Assembly (NCBI GenBank): GCA_963784065.1
Contig: CAWAQA010000006.1
Coordinates: 62,001-126,000 of the forward strand
DNA: 64,000 nucleotides
Direction: 5' to 3'
Source: CAWAQA01 sp963784065
GTDB taxonomy: Bacteria > Acidobacteriota > Vicinamibacteria > Vicinamibacterales > UBA2999
The translations under genes and the position numbers were made by a program. Numbering within the stretch: position 1 is the first letter of the stretch; the number at the start of each line of letters is the position of its first letter. The notes under the pieces are model-generated. The model was not told where the DNA came from, ran no database searches, and saw only the letters and a list, made by a program, of their open reading frames with translations. Below are positions 17,362-29,864 of the stretch, piece after piece.

Positions 17362-19852
17362 CTAGAACCTGACGTTCGACGTGACCATCGCCCACCGCGG
17401 CTGACCCGGGTTGTAACGGCCGCCGTTGTTGTTGATGCCCCGGATATAGGTGTTGTCGGTCAGGTTGTAGACGTTCAGTCGAAGGCTCAGGTGCGAGTTC
17501 ACGGCGTACTCGACGAGCGCGTCGACGACATGGTAGCCGGGCGTGCGAATCGTGTTCGCCGCGTTGATGAACACCTCGTCGGTGTAGCGGATGCCGCCGC
17601 CCACGGTCAGCCCAACCGGCAGCCGGTATGTCGTCCACAGGGTGCCCGACAACTCCGGCGTCAGCGTCAACCGCCGGCCGTTGTTGACCGAGTTCTGTGT
17701 CTGCAGCTCCGAATCGAGGTAGCCGATGTTCGCGAGGATCTCCCAGCGATCCGTCACGCGGCCCATGACGCCGACCGTCGCACCGTTGACGCGCTGTGCA
17801 TCGTCCTGGTTGTAGAGCGGCGGAATGGCCGTCGCGTCCACGGTGTAGATGACGTTCTCGTTCTCCGTGCGGAACACGGCCGTGTTCAGCGAGATGCGTC
17901 CGTTGGCGAAGTCCCACTTGCTGCCGACCTCGTAGTTGGTGGACTTCTGCGGCTCGACGCTCGGATTGTTCTGGTTGTTCGGCTGGGCGCTCAGCGTGAA
18001 GTTCGCCGTGCCGGGCGGCGTGATGGCCGTGCCATAGGACGCATAGATGTTGCCGGCGGCATTGACCCGGTAGAGCAGCCCGACTTTCCCGCTCAGCAGA
18101 CCGTCGGACGCGCTCAGATCGGTCGTCGTGAGGCCCGCCGCGTCGACCGCCTGGAAGGTCGTGTCGTAGTACTCCCAGCGGAAACCTCCGCTGGCCTGCC
18201 ATCTGGAGGTGAGATCGACCGTGTCGAACGCGTAGAACGCAATCGTATTGGTCGACCCTTCACTGAGCGCGCCGCTGTGCGCAGGAGCAAAGCCGGTGAC
18301 CGGTTCGAATGGATTCGGCGAATAGATGTTCACCGGCGCCCGGGTCCCGAGACCAGTGAGCGTCGGAGCGACCTGCTCCTCGAACGTATATTCGACGCCC
18401 AGGCTCGCGGCATGCTGCAGGGAGCCGGTCGCGAACCGGTCCACGAGGCCGGTCTGATTGGACACAATCTTGTTCGCGCGGTCGCTGCCCTGGCGGGCCA
18501 GGGTCACGAGGTTCGTCTCCGGATCGAACGCGGCGACGTTCTGAATCGCGGTGACGACCGCCTCACGGTGCGTCTTGTTGTAGCGGGTCTGGTTACGGAG
18601 CGTCAGCTGGCGCGAGAAGTCGTGTTCGACCCTGGCCGTGAAGCTGTTCTGGGAGGCCTGGTCGTAGTCGTAGTCGGCGCTGCCGTAGTAATTGCTCTGA
18701 TCGACAGGGTCACTGGCGATCACGGTCGTGGGCGTCAGCGGCTCCTCCGCCCATGCGGCACCTGGAATACCGTAGTCCGGCAGGTTGTCCTGGCGCAGGA
18801 TCTGCGCTCCAATCATCACGCGGGTCGATGTGTCGAGGCCCAACGCGACCGTCGGGGCAACGGCCTTGACGCTGTTCGACACGACATCGCGCCCGCGCAC
18901 ACCGCCGTCCTGCCAGAGGGCGTTGAGGCGGACCGCCGACCTGCTGAGCCAGCCGCTAGCCTGTCCCGGCGGCAGCGCCATGTTGGCATCGACGGTCAGG
19001 CGCGCCTGCTCGCCATTGCCATAGCCGATTGCCGCCGAATAGTCGGAGCCTACGTGTGGCACCTTGGTCTGCATGTTGACGTAGCCGGCTGCCGTGGTGC
19101 GGCCGACGTCGGAGCTGGTCGGTCCCATGAAGACCTCGACCTGCTCGAGATTGAAGACGTCGCGTGAGACGAGACCATCGTCGCGCACGCCGTCGACGAA
19201 GAGGCTGTTCGCGGCGTTGAAGCCGCGCAGGTTGAACATGTCGCCGGCGGTGTTGGAGGCCCCGCCGCCCTCACCGGCCTGCAGCGTGATCCCCGGCACA
19301 TTGCGGAGCGCCTCGCTCAACGTCGTCGCTCCCTGTGCCTCGATGACCGCTCGCGGCACGATGGCGATTGTCTGCGGGATGTCACGCAGCGGGGCGACGT
19401 ACTTCGGCGACTCGACGCCGGGGGCCCGGCCGGTCACGGCGACGAACTCCGACGCGCGGATGTCGAGCGTCACGCCGGTGGCCGTGAACATGGCCGTCAC
19501 GCCGGTGCCCATCAGCAACTGCTCGAGCGCCCGCTGCGACGTGAACATTCCCGACACGCCGGGCGACGGCAGGTCGCGAATCGATTCGTTGGTGTACCAG
19601 ACCGTCAGCCCGGTCACCGCTTCGAAGCCGCGGACGACGTCCGCGATCGGACCGGCGGCGACATCGAAGCGAAGCGCCGTCTGCGCCGTAGCCGCCGGAC
19701 GCTCCCTGCGCGTACGCGGTCGGCGCGATCCCGCCAATGGCCGTCGACGCCATGAAAGTCGCCCCGAGCACGAACAGTCGCGCGGTGCCTCGTCGCCGAC
19801 GCCGCGGCGTGCCCTGCTGTGCGTTTCTGGTTCCAAACGTTCGATGCTTCAT
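17362..19852 (-). CDS. TonB-dependent siderophore receptor with STN domain, one frameshift
   Basis: About 830 residues. ATG 19852 has GGAGGAA 4 bases upstream. It opens a signal peptide (cleavage near PTAYAQ). In the CCC/GGG run at 19704-19706 one extra base breaks the frame; without it the mature chain continues ERPAATAQTALRFDVAAGPI. An STN signalling domain follows (residues about 60-115), then the plug (DIPQTIAIVPRAVIEAQGA to NLRGFNAANSLFVDGVRDDG) and a 22-strand barrel ending WAMVTSNVRF with the terminal Phe. The STN domain is seen in receptors that signal through FecR-type anti-sigma factors, but none is adjacent. It is flanked by PepSY upstream and piuC downstream, so ferric-siderophore uptake is well supported; the ligand is not predictable. 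Confidence 0.93.
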
Positions 19853-19872
19853 CACTTCCTCCGTGGTTCAGA

Positions 19873-21192
19873 TCACGCGGCGCTGCTGCGCGCGGGAGTC
19901 CTGGCGTACTCGGGGCGCTCGCTGCGCCTCCGCCGCCAGGCGCGGAATCGCCTCCACGCCAGCGCGATACCGGTCCAGACCAGGACCGAGCCACCTGCGG
20001 TGACAAGGCCGGCGATCGTCTGACCGGGAATACCGAGCACTTCGCCCGTGTGCGCGAAGCGCATGACGTTACGAATCCGGCGGCCGAGGGTCAGGTCGGC
20101 GAACGCCTCGTAGCTCGTCACGTCGCCGGTCGCCCGGGCGAGCGTGAGCGTGGATCGCAGGTGCGGTTGACCGCCGTCGCCGCGATCGATCAGGAAGACC
20201 ACGGGCGCGGTCGCCGACGTCGGGATGCGCATGTTGATGCTGCGCCATTCCGACACCTGCCCTTCGGCGCGGGTCCACAGCGTGTTGAGACCATCGAGCG
20301 AGACCGGCTCACGCGGTTCGCGACGTTCCCCACGCTGGCCTGCGCCCGAGGCCTCCGCGTTTTCGCCCGCTGCCGCGGCGTTCGCCCGCGTTGCGCCGGC
20401 AGTCGCGGCGGGGCCACCAGCGCGACCCGGACCCCCGGCGCGCCCACCCGGACCACCCGCTCGACCTGCGGGACCGCCTTCGCGGCCCGCGCCCGCCGGC
20501 CGGGGCACTTCCTCACCGACCAGGCGATAGACGAACGCGTTGCCCCATGAGAACGAGATGGGGACGGCGCTGATCACGACGATGAAGAGCGGCACGGCGG
20601 ACCAGGAGCCGATGACGTTGTGCCAGTTGAAGTCGCGCGCCTTCCCGCGCGCACGCGGGTTGAACAGCACGACGGCCCTGACCTGTGCCCACGTCCAGTT
20701 GCGCGGGAACCACAGGTAGAAACCGGAGGCCACGATGAACAGGAAGAGGACGTTGGACCATCCCGTGATGGCCTTGGTGACCGGCCGGCCTTCGCCCGCC
20801 ACGCCTATCCAACGATGCCAGGCGCGCAGCTCGCTCATCACCCATCGTGTCGTCTGCGTGCCTTCCCCGAGCAGCGCACCTGTGTAGGCGTCGGCGTAAA
20901 GCGTCCGCCGCGGCACAGCCAGCGCGACCGGCGCATCCGGCGCCGAGCGGACGGTGATCGCCGTGGGTTCGAGGTCGGGATTCGCGGCCCGGAGGCGCGC
21001 CAGGAGCGTTTCAACCGGCAGCCGGCTGGCGCCCGGCGCCGGCGGGACGGAGCGGATGTGGGAGTCGGACCATGCGATGAGCTGTCGCTCGTAGGTCAGG
21101 AGCGCGCCGGTCACGCACATGAGAAGGATGACCACGCCGGCCACGACACCGGCAACGAGGTGCGGCCAGAAGATGAGCGTGCGCAGTTTCAT
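19873..21192 (-). CDS. PepSY-associated transmembrane protein (PiuB-like)
   Basis: 439 residues. It shows the PepSY_TM pattern: an N-terminal helix (LIFWPHLVAGVVAGVVILLM), a PepSY module around residues 55-110, then WHRWIGVAGEGRPVTKAITG. A second helix pair ends FYLWFPRNW, with FNWHNVIGSWSAVPLFIVV and a final helix. His residues within the helices are the usual candidate haem/iron-reduction ligands of this ferric-reductase-like family. An unusual Gly/Ala/Arg/Pro-rich linker of about 60 residues (around 235-290) interrupts the periplasmic part. It is first gene of the iron operon, 20 bases before the receptor. Function as siderophore-iron reductase is inferred. Confidence 0.85.
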   Translation of the reverse strand: MKLRTLIFWPHLVAGVVAGVVILLMCVTGALLTYERQLIAWSDSHIRSVPPAPGASRLPVETLLARLRAANPDLEPTAITVRSAPDAPVALAVPRRTLYADAYTGALLGEGTQTTRWVMSELRAWHRWIGVAGEGRPVTKAITGWSNVLFLFIVASGFYLWFPRNWTWAQVRAVVLFNPRARGKARDFNWHNVIGSWSAVPLFIVVISAVPISFSWGNAFVYRLVGEEVPRPAGAGREGGPAGRAGGPGGRAGGPGRAGGPAATAGATRANAAAAGENAEASGAGQRGERREPREPVSLDGLNTLWTRAEGQVSEWRSINMRIPTSATAPVVFLIDRGDGGQPHLRSTLTLARATGDVTSYEAFADLTLGRRIRNVMRFAHTGEVLGIPGQTIAGLVTAGGSVLVWTGIALAWRRFRAWRRRRSERPEYARTPARSSAA

Positions 21193-21363
21193 AGCCGTTT
21201 CCGATCAGCGAACGAAGAGCAGGGGGTGGAGGTGGCGGACGGCGCACCGATGCGCGTGAGGGATCGAGGCAAGACGTGACACGGCGTCCTCCGACAACGG
21301 GGCCGCGTCCTCGCCGATTTCAGTAGAATGGCGGGCGTCGGACGCAGCACGTGCACAGCGTGA

Positions 21364-21379
21364 CCGGTCTTCGGACCGG
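21364..21379. other. Hairpin in iron-operon leader (first)
   Basis: CCGGTC-TTCG-GACCGG: 6-bp perfect arms around a four-base loop, about 170 bases upstream of the PepSY start and downstream of the possible Fur box in the direction of transcription. Could shape the 5' leader. Confidence 0.4.
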
Positions 21380-21390
21380 CGTTCGATACT

Positions 21391-21421
21391 GCCCGCCGGC
21401 TGCTAGCCACAGCCGGCGGGC
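21391..21421. other. Hairpin in iron-operon leader (second)
   Basis: GCCCGCCGGCT and AGCCGGCGGGC, 11-bp perfect arms with a 9-base loop. No T-run follows on the minus strand, so it is not a standard terminator. It lies between the Fur-like box and the first gene. Confidence 0.45.
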
Positions 21422-21459
21422 TCACTGCTCGTCTCGGGCGGCCACGTTCGCGGCCATAT

Positions 21460-21474
21460 CGAGACTGAGTCTCA
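21460..21474. promoter_or_regulatory. Possible Fur box upstream of iron operon
   Basis: CGAGACTGAGTCTCA, with GAGAC/GTCTC inverted around TGA. By eye it matches 12 of 15 positions of the Fur-type 7-1-7 palindrome TGAGAATGATTCTCA. It is 270 bases before the PepSY start on the operon side of the intergenic region. Iron repression of PepSY-receptor-piuC would be expected biology. The assignment is inference from one site. Confidence 0.4.
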
Positions 21475-21544
21475 ATTTCAGAAACGAAGTTTAAGTGCGA
21501 CCAAATCGGTCGTCAAGCAAATTGTTGAAGTCGTTTTCAACATT

Positions 21545-21621
21545 CTTCCGGCTGAAGCCGGAAGCGACAAACGTGAAGCCGCAAGTCCCGCGCGCTGCTC
21601 TCTTCCGGCTGAAGCCGGAAG
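21545..21621. repeat. Pair of palindromic repeats CTTCCGGCTGAAGCCGGAAG
   Basis: The same 20-base palindrome occurs at 21545-21564 and 21602-21621 in the gap before the VWA gene end. It shares the CCGGCTGAAGCCGG core with the GTAG family but has different outer bases. A further copy is at 53247-53266. Confidence 0.75.
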
Positions 21622-21755
21622 CCACAGAGCGGAAGCCGCTGCGCTCTGCGCGTGCCTCCGCGTACGGAGGACATCGTCTGCTTCCGGCCGTCCAGGCGGA
21701 AGAACCGGTGACTGCTGCTGTCTGATGTCTCGGTGATGAAGGCGAGAACGAACCG

Positions 21756-22671
21756 CTAACGTGGCGCCGGGTCGGAGTAGTAGCCTCGCCGCGACCTCGT
21801 CAGGTAGCCGCGGTCCTTCACACGCACGCGAATCATGCGCCACGAGCCGTCCGGCGCACGCTGCGGCGTGTAGCCGATCGTGTACTGGTGATTCAGCTCG
21901 TTGGCGATGCGCTCGGTCGCGGGGCCGAGATCCTCGGCGCTGCGCACCACCTCTGTGTACCCACCGCTGGGCCCGGTGATCTCGCGCAGGGCACCCGGGT
22001 TGACGCGCGTGCTCGCCCGCGCATCGGCCGAGTCGATCGCGATCGCGTACACGAAGGGATCGGTCCGGCGGATGACTTCGCGCGCCTGCTGCAACGAACG
22101 ATCGCTGGCCGTGTCTGCGCCGTCGGAGATCACGACCAGCGCCGAGCGCGTGTGCGTTCGCAACTCGAAGAGCGTCGACGAGGCGACGAGCGCATCGTAG
22201 ATGGCGGTGCCGCCAGTCGGCCGCAGCGCGTCGAGCTGCGACTTCAACGTGGCCGGAGGGCGCGTCCACGGGGCGACGATGCGCGGCAGGTGATTGAACG
22301 CGGCGACGAACGCCTCGTCTTCGGGCTCGAGCAGGTCTGCCACGAAACGGTCGAGCGCGCTGCGCGCGTCCACAATCGGGCGTCCGCGCATGCTGTCGCT
22401 CGCGTCGAGCAGCACTCCAAGGCTGACCGGCACGCGCTGGTCGGTGAACTGGGTGACCGGCTGGGGCTCGCCGTCCTCGAAGACCTCGAAGTCCCCCTTC
22501 GTGAGGCCGGTGATCAGCCGACCGTTGCTGTCGGTGACGGTAACGGTGACGAGGACCGTCTCGATCGGCGCTGCGGAAGGGCGACTGCGCCCCTGGCGTG
22601 ACGGCGAACCACACGCAGAGCACGAGCGCCAGCAAGCCACGAGGTAACGGGCCGCGGAGGCACGGAGCCAC
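21756..22671 (-). CDS. VWFA-related secreted protein of the Acidobacterial type, one frameshift
   Basis: The signal peptide is in one frame (MAPCLRGPLPRGLLALVLCV..., cleaved near PGAQ). After one extra base at about 22566-22570 the body continues IETVLVTVTVTDSNGRLITG, LTKGDFEVFEDGEPQPVTQF and then a VWA domain, SLGVLLDASDSMRGRP (MIDAS D-x-S-x-S) with ALVVISDGADTASD. It ends YTIGYTPQRAPDGSWRMIRV, which is the arrangement of the VWFA-related Acidobacterial domain family. Total about 304 residues. Likely a periplasmic or secreted metal-dependent adhesion/interaction protein; partner unknown. The GCGGAGGC/ACGGAGCC repeat at 22653-22676 lies at its start. Confidence 0.85.
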
Positions 22672-22858
22672 GGGGACTACTCTAGTGGAATGTCCCTGTG
22701 ATTACTACAGCGGGCCGCCCGTTGGTTGGCCCGCGAAATCGCCGTCGAAACGTGAGACCGCAGGTGCATGATAGGGCCCGTCGCTTGTCCACGCGTCGCT
22801 GTCGCCGTTCTGTTCCCTGCCGCCGACGCCGGAAACCACCGGAACGTCCGTGCCGGGG

Positions 22859-26117
<3,259 letters not shown>

Positions 26118-26141
26118 TCAACGGCATCCACTCTCGACGGG

Positions 26142-26218
26142 TCACGGAGACGCAGAGAACCCGGCGCCGGATCGGAATCGGGGACCTGGCCGCTCTGCGT
26201 CTCTGCGCTCTGTGGTTC
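26142..26218. repeat. Inverted CACGGAG/CTCTGCG repeat between carA and carB
   Basis: CACGGAGACGCAGAG at 26144 and CTCTGCGTCTCTGCGCTCTG at 26195 are inverted partners built from 8-9-base units. Most of the 112-base carA-carB gap is this structure. Same class as the arrays around the GxxExxY gene. Confidence 0.6.
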
Positions 26219-26229
26219 GTCTCGGGTGA

Positions 26230-27370
26230 CTAGCGCTTCTCCATCGACTCCAGGAACTGACGGAACAGGTAGTCCGCGTCGTGCGGGCCCGGCGACGCTT
26301 CGGGATGGTACTGCACCGAGAAGATCGGCTTCGTGGTGTGCTTGAAGCCTTCCACCGTGCCGTCGTAGAGATTCAGGTGGGTGACGCTGACGTCCGGCGG
26401 CAGTGAGCCGGGATCGACGGCGAAGCCGTGGTTCTGCGACGTGATCTCCACCTTGCCCGAACTGAGCTCCTTGACCGGGTGGTTGGCGCCGCGATGACCG
26501 AACTTCAACTTGAACGTGTCGCCGCCGACGGCAAGGCCAAGAATCTGGTGGCCGAGGCAGATGCCGAACATCGGCCGCTCGGAGTCGACCAGCTCGCGCA
26601 CGTTGTCAATCGCGTAACTCAGCGCGGCGGGATCGCCAGGTCCGTTGCTCAGGAAGATGCCGTCAGGATCGATCGCCAGACAGCTCCGCGGCGGGCGTGC
26701 TGGCCGGGAACACGTGCACGTCGCACCCGTAGGCGTCGAGGCGCCGCAGGATGTTGTACTTGATGCCGAAGTCGTAGGCGGCCACGCGACGGCGCTTCGC
26801 CGCCCGCCGCTGCGGCGTAATCCCGAATGCCTCGTGATCCGCGTCGCCCGACGCCGAGGCGCGCTCGCGCCACTCGAAGGGACTGTCGCATGTCACTTCG
26901 CGCACGAGGTCCGAGCCTTCCATCTGCGGGATGGTGCGCGCCTTCTCGACGAGCGCCTCCGGGTCCACCTGCCCGGTGGCGATGACGCCTCGCATCACGC
27001 CGGCCGACCGGAGCACGCGCGTCAGCGCCCGCGTGTCGATGTCGGCGATGGCCACGATGTTGTGGCGCACCAGGTACTCGCGCAGCGTGCCGTCGGCGCG
27101 CCAGTTGCTCGCCACCGGCGACGCCTCACGCATGACGAAGCCCGCGACGTGCGGCGCCTGCGATTCGGCGTCGCCGGAGGCCACGCCGTAGTTGCCGATT
27201 TGCGGCGCCGTCATCGTGACGATCTGGCCGGCGTAGGAGGGATCGGTGAGCACTTCCTGGTAACCGGTCATGCTCGTGTTGAACACGACCTCGCCGCGCG
27301 CCTCGCCGGACGCACCGGCGGCGACGCCACGGTACCAGGTGCCATCTTCAAGAGCCAGGATTGCGTTCAT
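26230..27370 (-). CDS. carA: Carbamoyl-phosphate synthase small subunit, one frameshift
   Basis: About 380 residues, normal length. The N-terminal domain shows LEDGTWYRG and EVVFNTSMTGYQEVLTDPSY. One extra base near 26678-26682 breaks the frame after PAAEL. The continuation reads LAIDPDGIFLSNGPGDPAAL and the glutaminase active site FGICLGHQILGLAVGG, where Cys is the nucleophile; NHGFAVD and VQYHPEASPGP hold the His and Glu of the triad. CarA supplies ammonia from glutamine to CarB. It precedes carB in the usual order. Confidence 0.97.
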
Positions 27371-27428
27371 GAATAAGAGGTGCTGATTGTCTCCTGACGA
27401 CGGGGGCGAAAATCAAACGGGGCTTCGT

Positions 27429-27964
27429 TCATTGTTCCAGGGAGGCCGCGACGCGCGCGCTCTCGCCGCCGATCACCGTGACGGCGGTCGCCCAGCGCTG
27501 GTGGCCGGGCAGGTCGATCCGGACGCGGTGCGTGCCGGCGGGGACATCGCTGAGCGACAGCGGCGTCGGTGCCGACCGGCTGGTCGTCAAGGAAGACCTG
27601 CGCGCCGGCGGGCCGGGACAGGACGAACAGGTCGGCCGGCGCCACTCAACGATGTCGGGCGCGTCGTCGACCCGCGAGGCGCGGGCGGAGTGGCGACCTC
27701 TACCGTGGCCACCGGCATCGCAGCCGGGGCCGGAAGCTCGGCCACAGGCATTTCCGTGTAGCTCTCCGCGGGCACGTCGGCTGCGGCAGGCGGCGGACCG
27801 GCCGTGTCCTCGATGGTTCCCGTCGAACTCGAAGAGGCAGCGATGCCGTTGCGCTGGCCGGTGATGTACCCGCCGGCAAAGCCGGTCAAGATCCCAACCG
27901 CCAGCGCGGCCGCGCCGATAAATGCGCGCGACGAACCAAACTCGTCAGGAGCGGCGTCGAACAT
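27429..27964 (-). CDS. Membrane-anchored PEGA-domain protein, two frameshifts
   Basis: The N-terminus has a single membrane helix (AFIGAAALAVGILTGFAGGY) after about 13 cytoplasmic residues, then a Pro/Ala/Thr-rich linker. One extra base near 27640-27660 leads to APADLFVLSRPAGAQVFLDD and a second near 27565 leads to TPLSLSDVPAGTHRVRIDLP. Together these form one PEGA beta-sandwich with P-x-G-A-x-V-x-x-D. It ends at 27429. About 177 residues. PEGA domains sit in envelope and kinase-linked proteins and are thought to bind cell-surface ligands. It lies 58 bases upstream of carA on the same strand, which may be coincidental. Confidence 0.75.
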
Positions 27965-28130
27965 TTGACCTTCGGACCTCAGGGTTCACTCCGTCCGGCA
28001 CGAAGCCGGAAGTCACGGGCCTGCCTCGTAGTTGTGAAGGGGGAACCTCAGGGTTCGACGCCGATCGTAACACGCAACTTCCGGAGCATCAATGCGTTAC
28101 GCACGACAGCACGACCTGCCTTGACAGTCC

Positions 28131-29811
28131 GTGTACCCCTCTGCGAGAGTAGCCGCGGTGCTCCCTCAGTCTGCTCTGACCGGCACGACCGCACGCCTTC
28201 CCATCGACATCCGGCGCTTCCCGTGGATTCGACGCCTGGCCGCGGACTACGCGTTCGACTACGCGCGGCTTGCGGACTTCTTCGCAGGCAATCCCGCGGA
28301 CGCCTCCGCGTGGGCCGACGCCATCACCCGCACGCAGCGCCACGCACGGTCGCGCGATGCCGTCGCCGACCTCGTGCAAGCGCAACAGCGCCGGCGCGGC
28401 GCGCCGCCCGAAGCGATCGCCGCCACGGCGCAACTCCGCGACCCGACGGCGGTCGCCGTCGTCACCGGCCAGCAAGCAGGCCTGTTTGGGGGTCCGCTTT
28501 TCACGCTGCTCAAGGCGCTGACCGCTATCAAGCTCGCCGAACGCGTGCAGGCAGAGCACCGGGTGCCCGCGGTCGCCGTCTTCTGGATCGACTCGGAGGA
28601 TCATGACTGGGACGAAGTCAAGAGCGTCGGGGTCCTCGACGGCGATCTGAACCTGCAGCACATCTCGCTCGGCGATCCGGCCGGCGCGCGCCAGGGGCCA
28701 GTGGCGCGCGTGCAACTGGACGAATCCGCCGGAGCCGCGCTGGCCGCCCTCGAAGCCGCCCTTCCCGGCACCGAGTTCACGCCGGAGCTGCTCCAGACGC
28801 TGCGCACGATCTACCGGCCCGGCGCGGGAATGGCCGAAGCGTTCGGGCAATGGCTGGAAGAGGTGCTCGGACCGCACGGGCTGATCGTGTTCGAAGCCTC
28901 CGATCCCGCGGCGAAGCCGATTGCGGCGAGCGTCTTCAGGCGGGAGATCGAGCACCCCGGCCGCACGTCGCGGCTGGCGGCGGAAGCGGGCGCGGCCCTG
29001 CAGGCCCGCGGTTATCACGCGCAGGTGACGCCACACGAAGGCAGCGTGGCGCTGTTTCACCTCGATGGCGGGCGCGAGCCGATTCGCCACCAGGATGGCG
29101 GGTATCAGTGGGGCGACGCGCGGGCGACCCAGGCCGAATTGCTGGCGCGCGTGACGCAGTCGCCGCACGAGTTCAGCCCCAACGTGCTGCTGAGGCCGCT
29201 CGTGCAGGACACGCTGTTCCCCACCGTCTGTTACGTGGCCGGCCCCAGCGAACTGGCCTACCTGGGCCAGCTCGGCGGGGTGTACGCGGCCTTCGGCATC
29301 CCTCGACCCTTGATCCAACACCGCGCCAGCGCGACGCTCCTCGACTCCAACGCCATGCGGTTCCTCGGCAAGCACGATTTCCCGCTGGAATCGCTGCGCG
29401 CGCAGGACGAAGCCGCCCTCAACCAGCTGCTCGAAGCCCAGCTGCCGCCGAGCGTCGAGGCCACCCTCGAAGACGCCGCCCGCATGGTCGAAGAACGCAT
29501 GGAGGCCCTAGCGGCCGCCGTCCTTCAGATCGATACAACGCTAGAAGGGGCGGCGCGCTCGACGCTGGGGCGGATGCAGGACGATCTGAAAAAGCTCCAT
29601 AACAAGATCATCCAGGCCTGCAAGCGGAAGGATGAGACCTTGCGGCGGCAGTTCAAGCATGCGCGGGCGCAGGCGTTCCCGGGCGGACAACCCCAGGAGC
29701 GGGAAATCGGGTTCGTGTACTTTCTGAACAAGTACGGGCCCGGGCCTCGTCGATCGTTTGGGCGACGAGATGCCGCTCGACATGGGGATCCACTGGGTTA
29801 TCTCGATTTGA
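28131..29811 (+). CDS. bshC: Putative cysteine ligase BshC, frameshift near the end
   Basis: About 560 residues. BshC adds cysteine to GlcN-malate in the last step of bacillithiol synthesis. Family blocks seen: AVVTGQQAGLFGGPLFTLLK, AVFWIDSEDHDWDEV, LLRPLVQDTLFPTVCYVAGP, then a long coiled coil (AARMVEERMEALAAAV, residues about 455-500) and EREIGFVYFLNKYGP. One extra G in the GGG at 29740-29745 breaks the frame; without it the end is GLVDRLGDEMPLDMG and a stop at 29809-29811. Start choice (GTG 28131 or GTG 28158) is uncertain. BshA and BshB are not in the window. Divergent from the PEGA/carA group. Confidence 0.88.
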
Positions 29812-29812
29812 G

Positions 29813-29839
29813 GTAGGCCGACCGAAGGTCGGCCTCTAC
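29813..29839. repeat. GTAG-headed palindrome after bshC
   Basis: GTAG at one end and CTAC at the other around GGCCGACC-GAA-GGTCGGCC. It is within two bases of the bshC stop and could terminate its transcript. Confidence 0.7.
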
Positions 29840-29864
29840 AAGGGTTCGCCTCGACGAAGAGACG

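Noticed and set aside
21189..21425. Small ORF in the leader of the iron operon
   Set aside because: No ribosome-binding site, no family pattern, and it is composed of the leader hairpins; a His-rich 25-codon frame near 21281-21205 was considered as a leader peptide but is unsupported.
28119..28131. Promoter for bshC at TTGACA (about 28121)
   Set aside because: No reasonable -10 box at 16-18 bases, and the motif is too close to the likely start codon.
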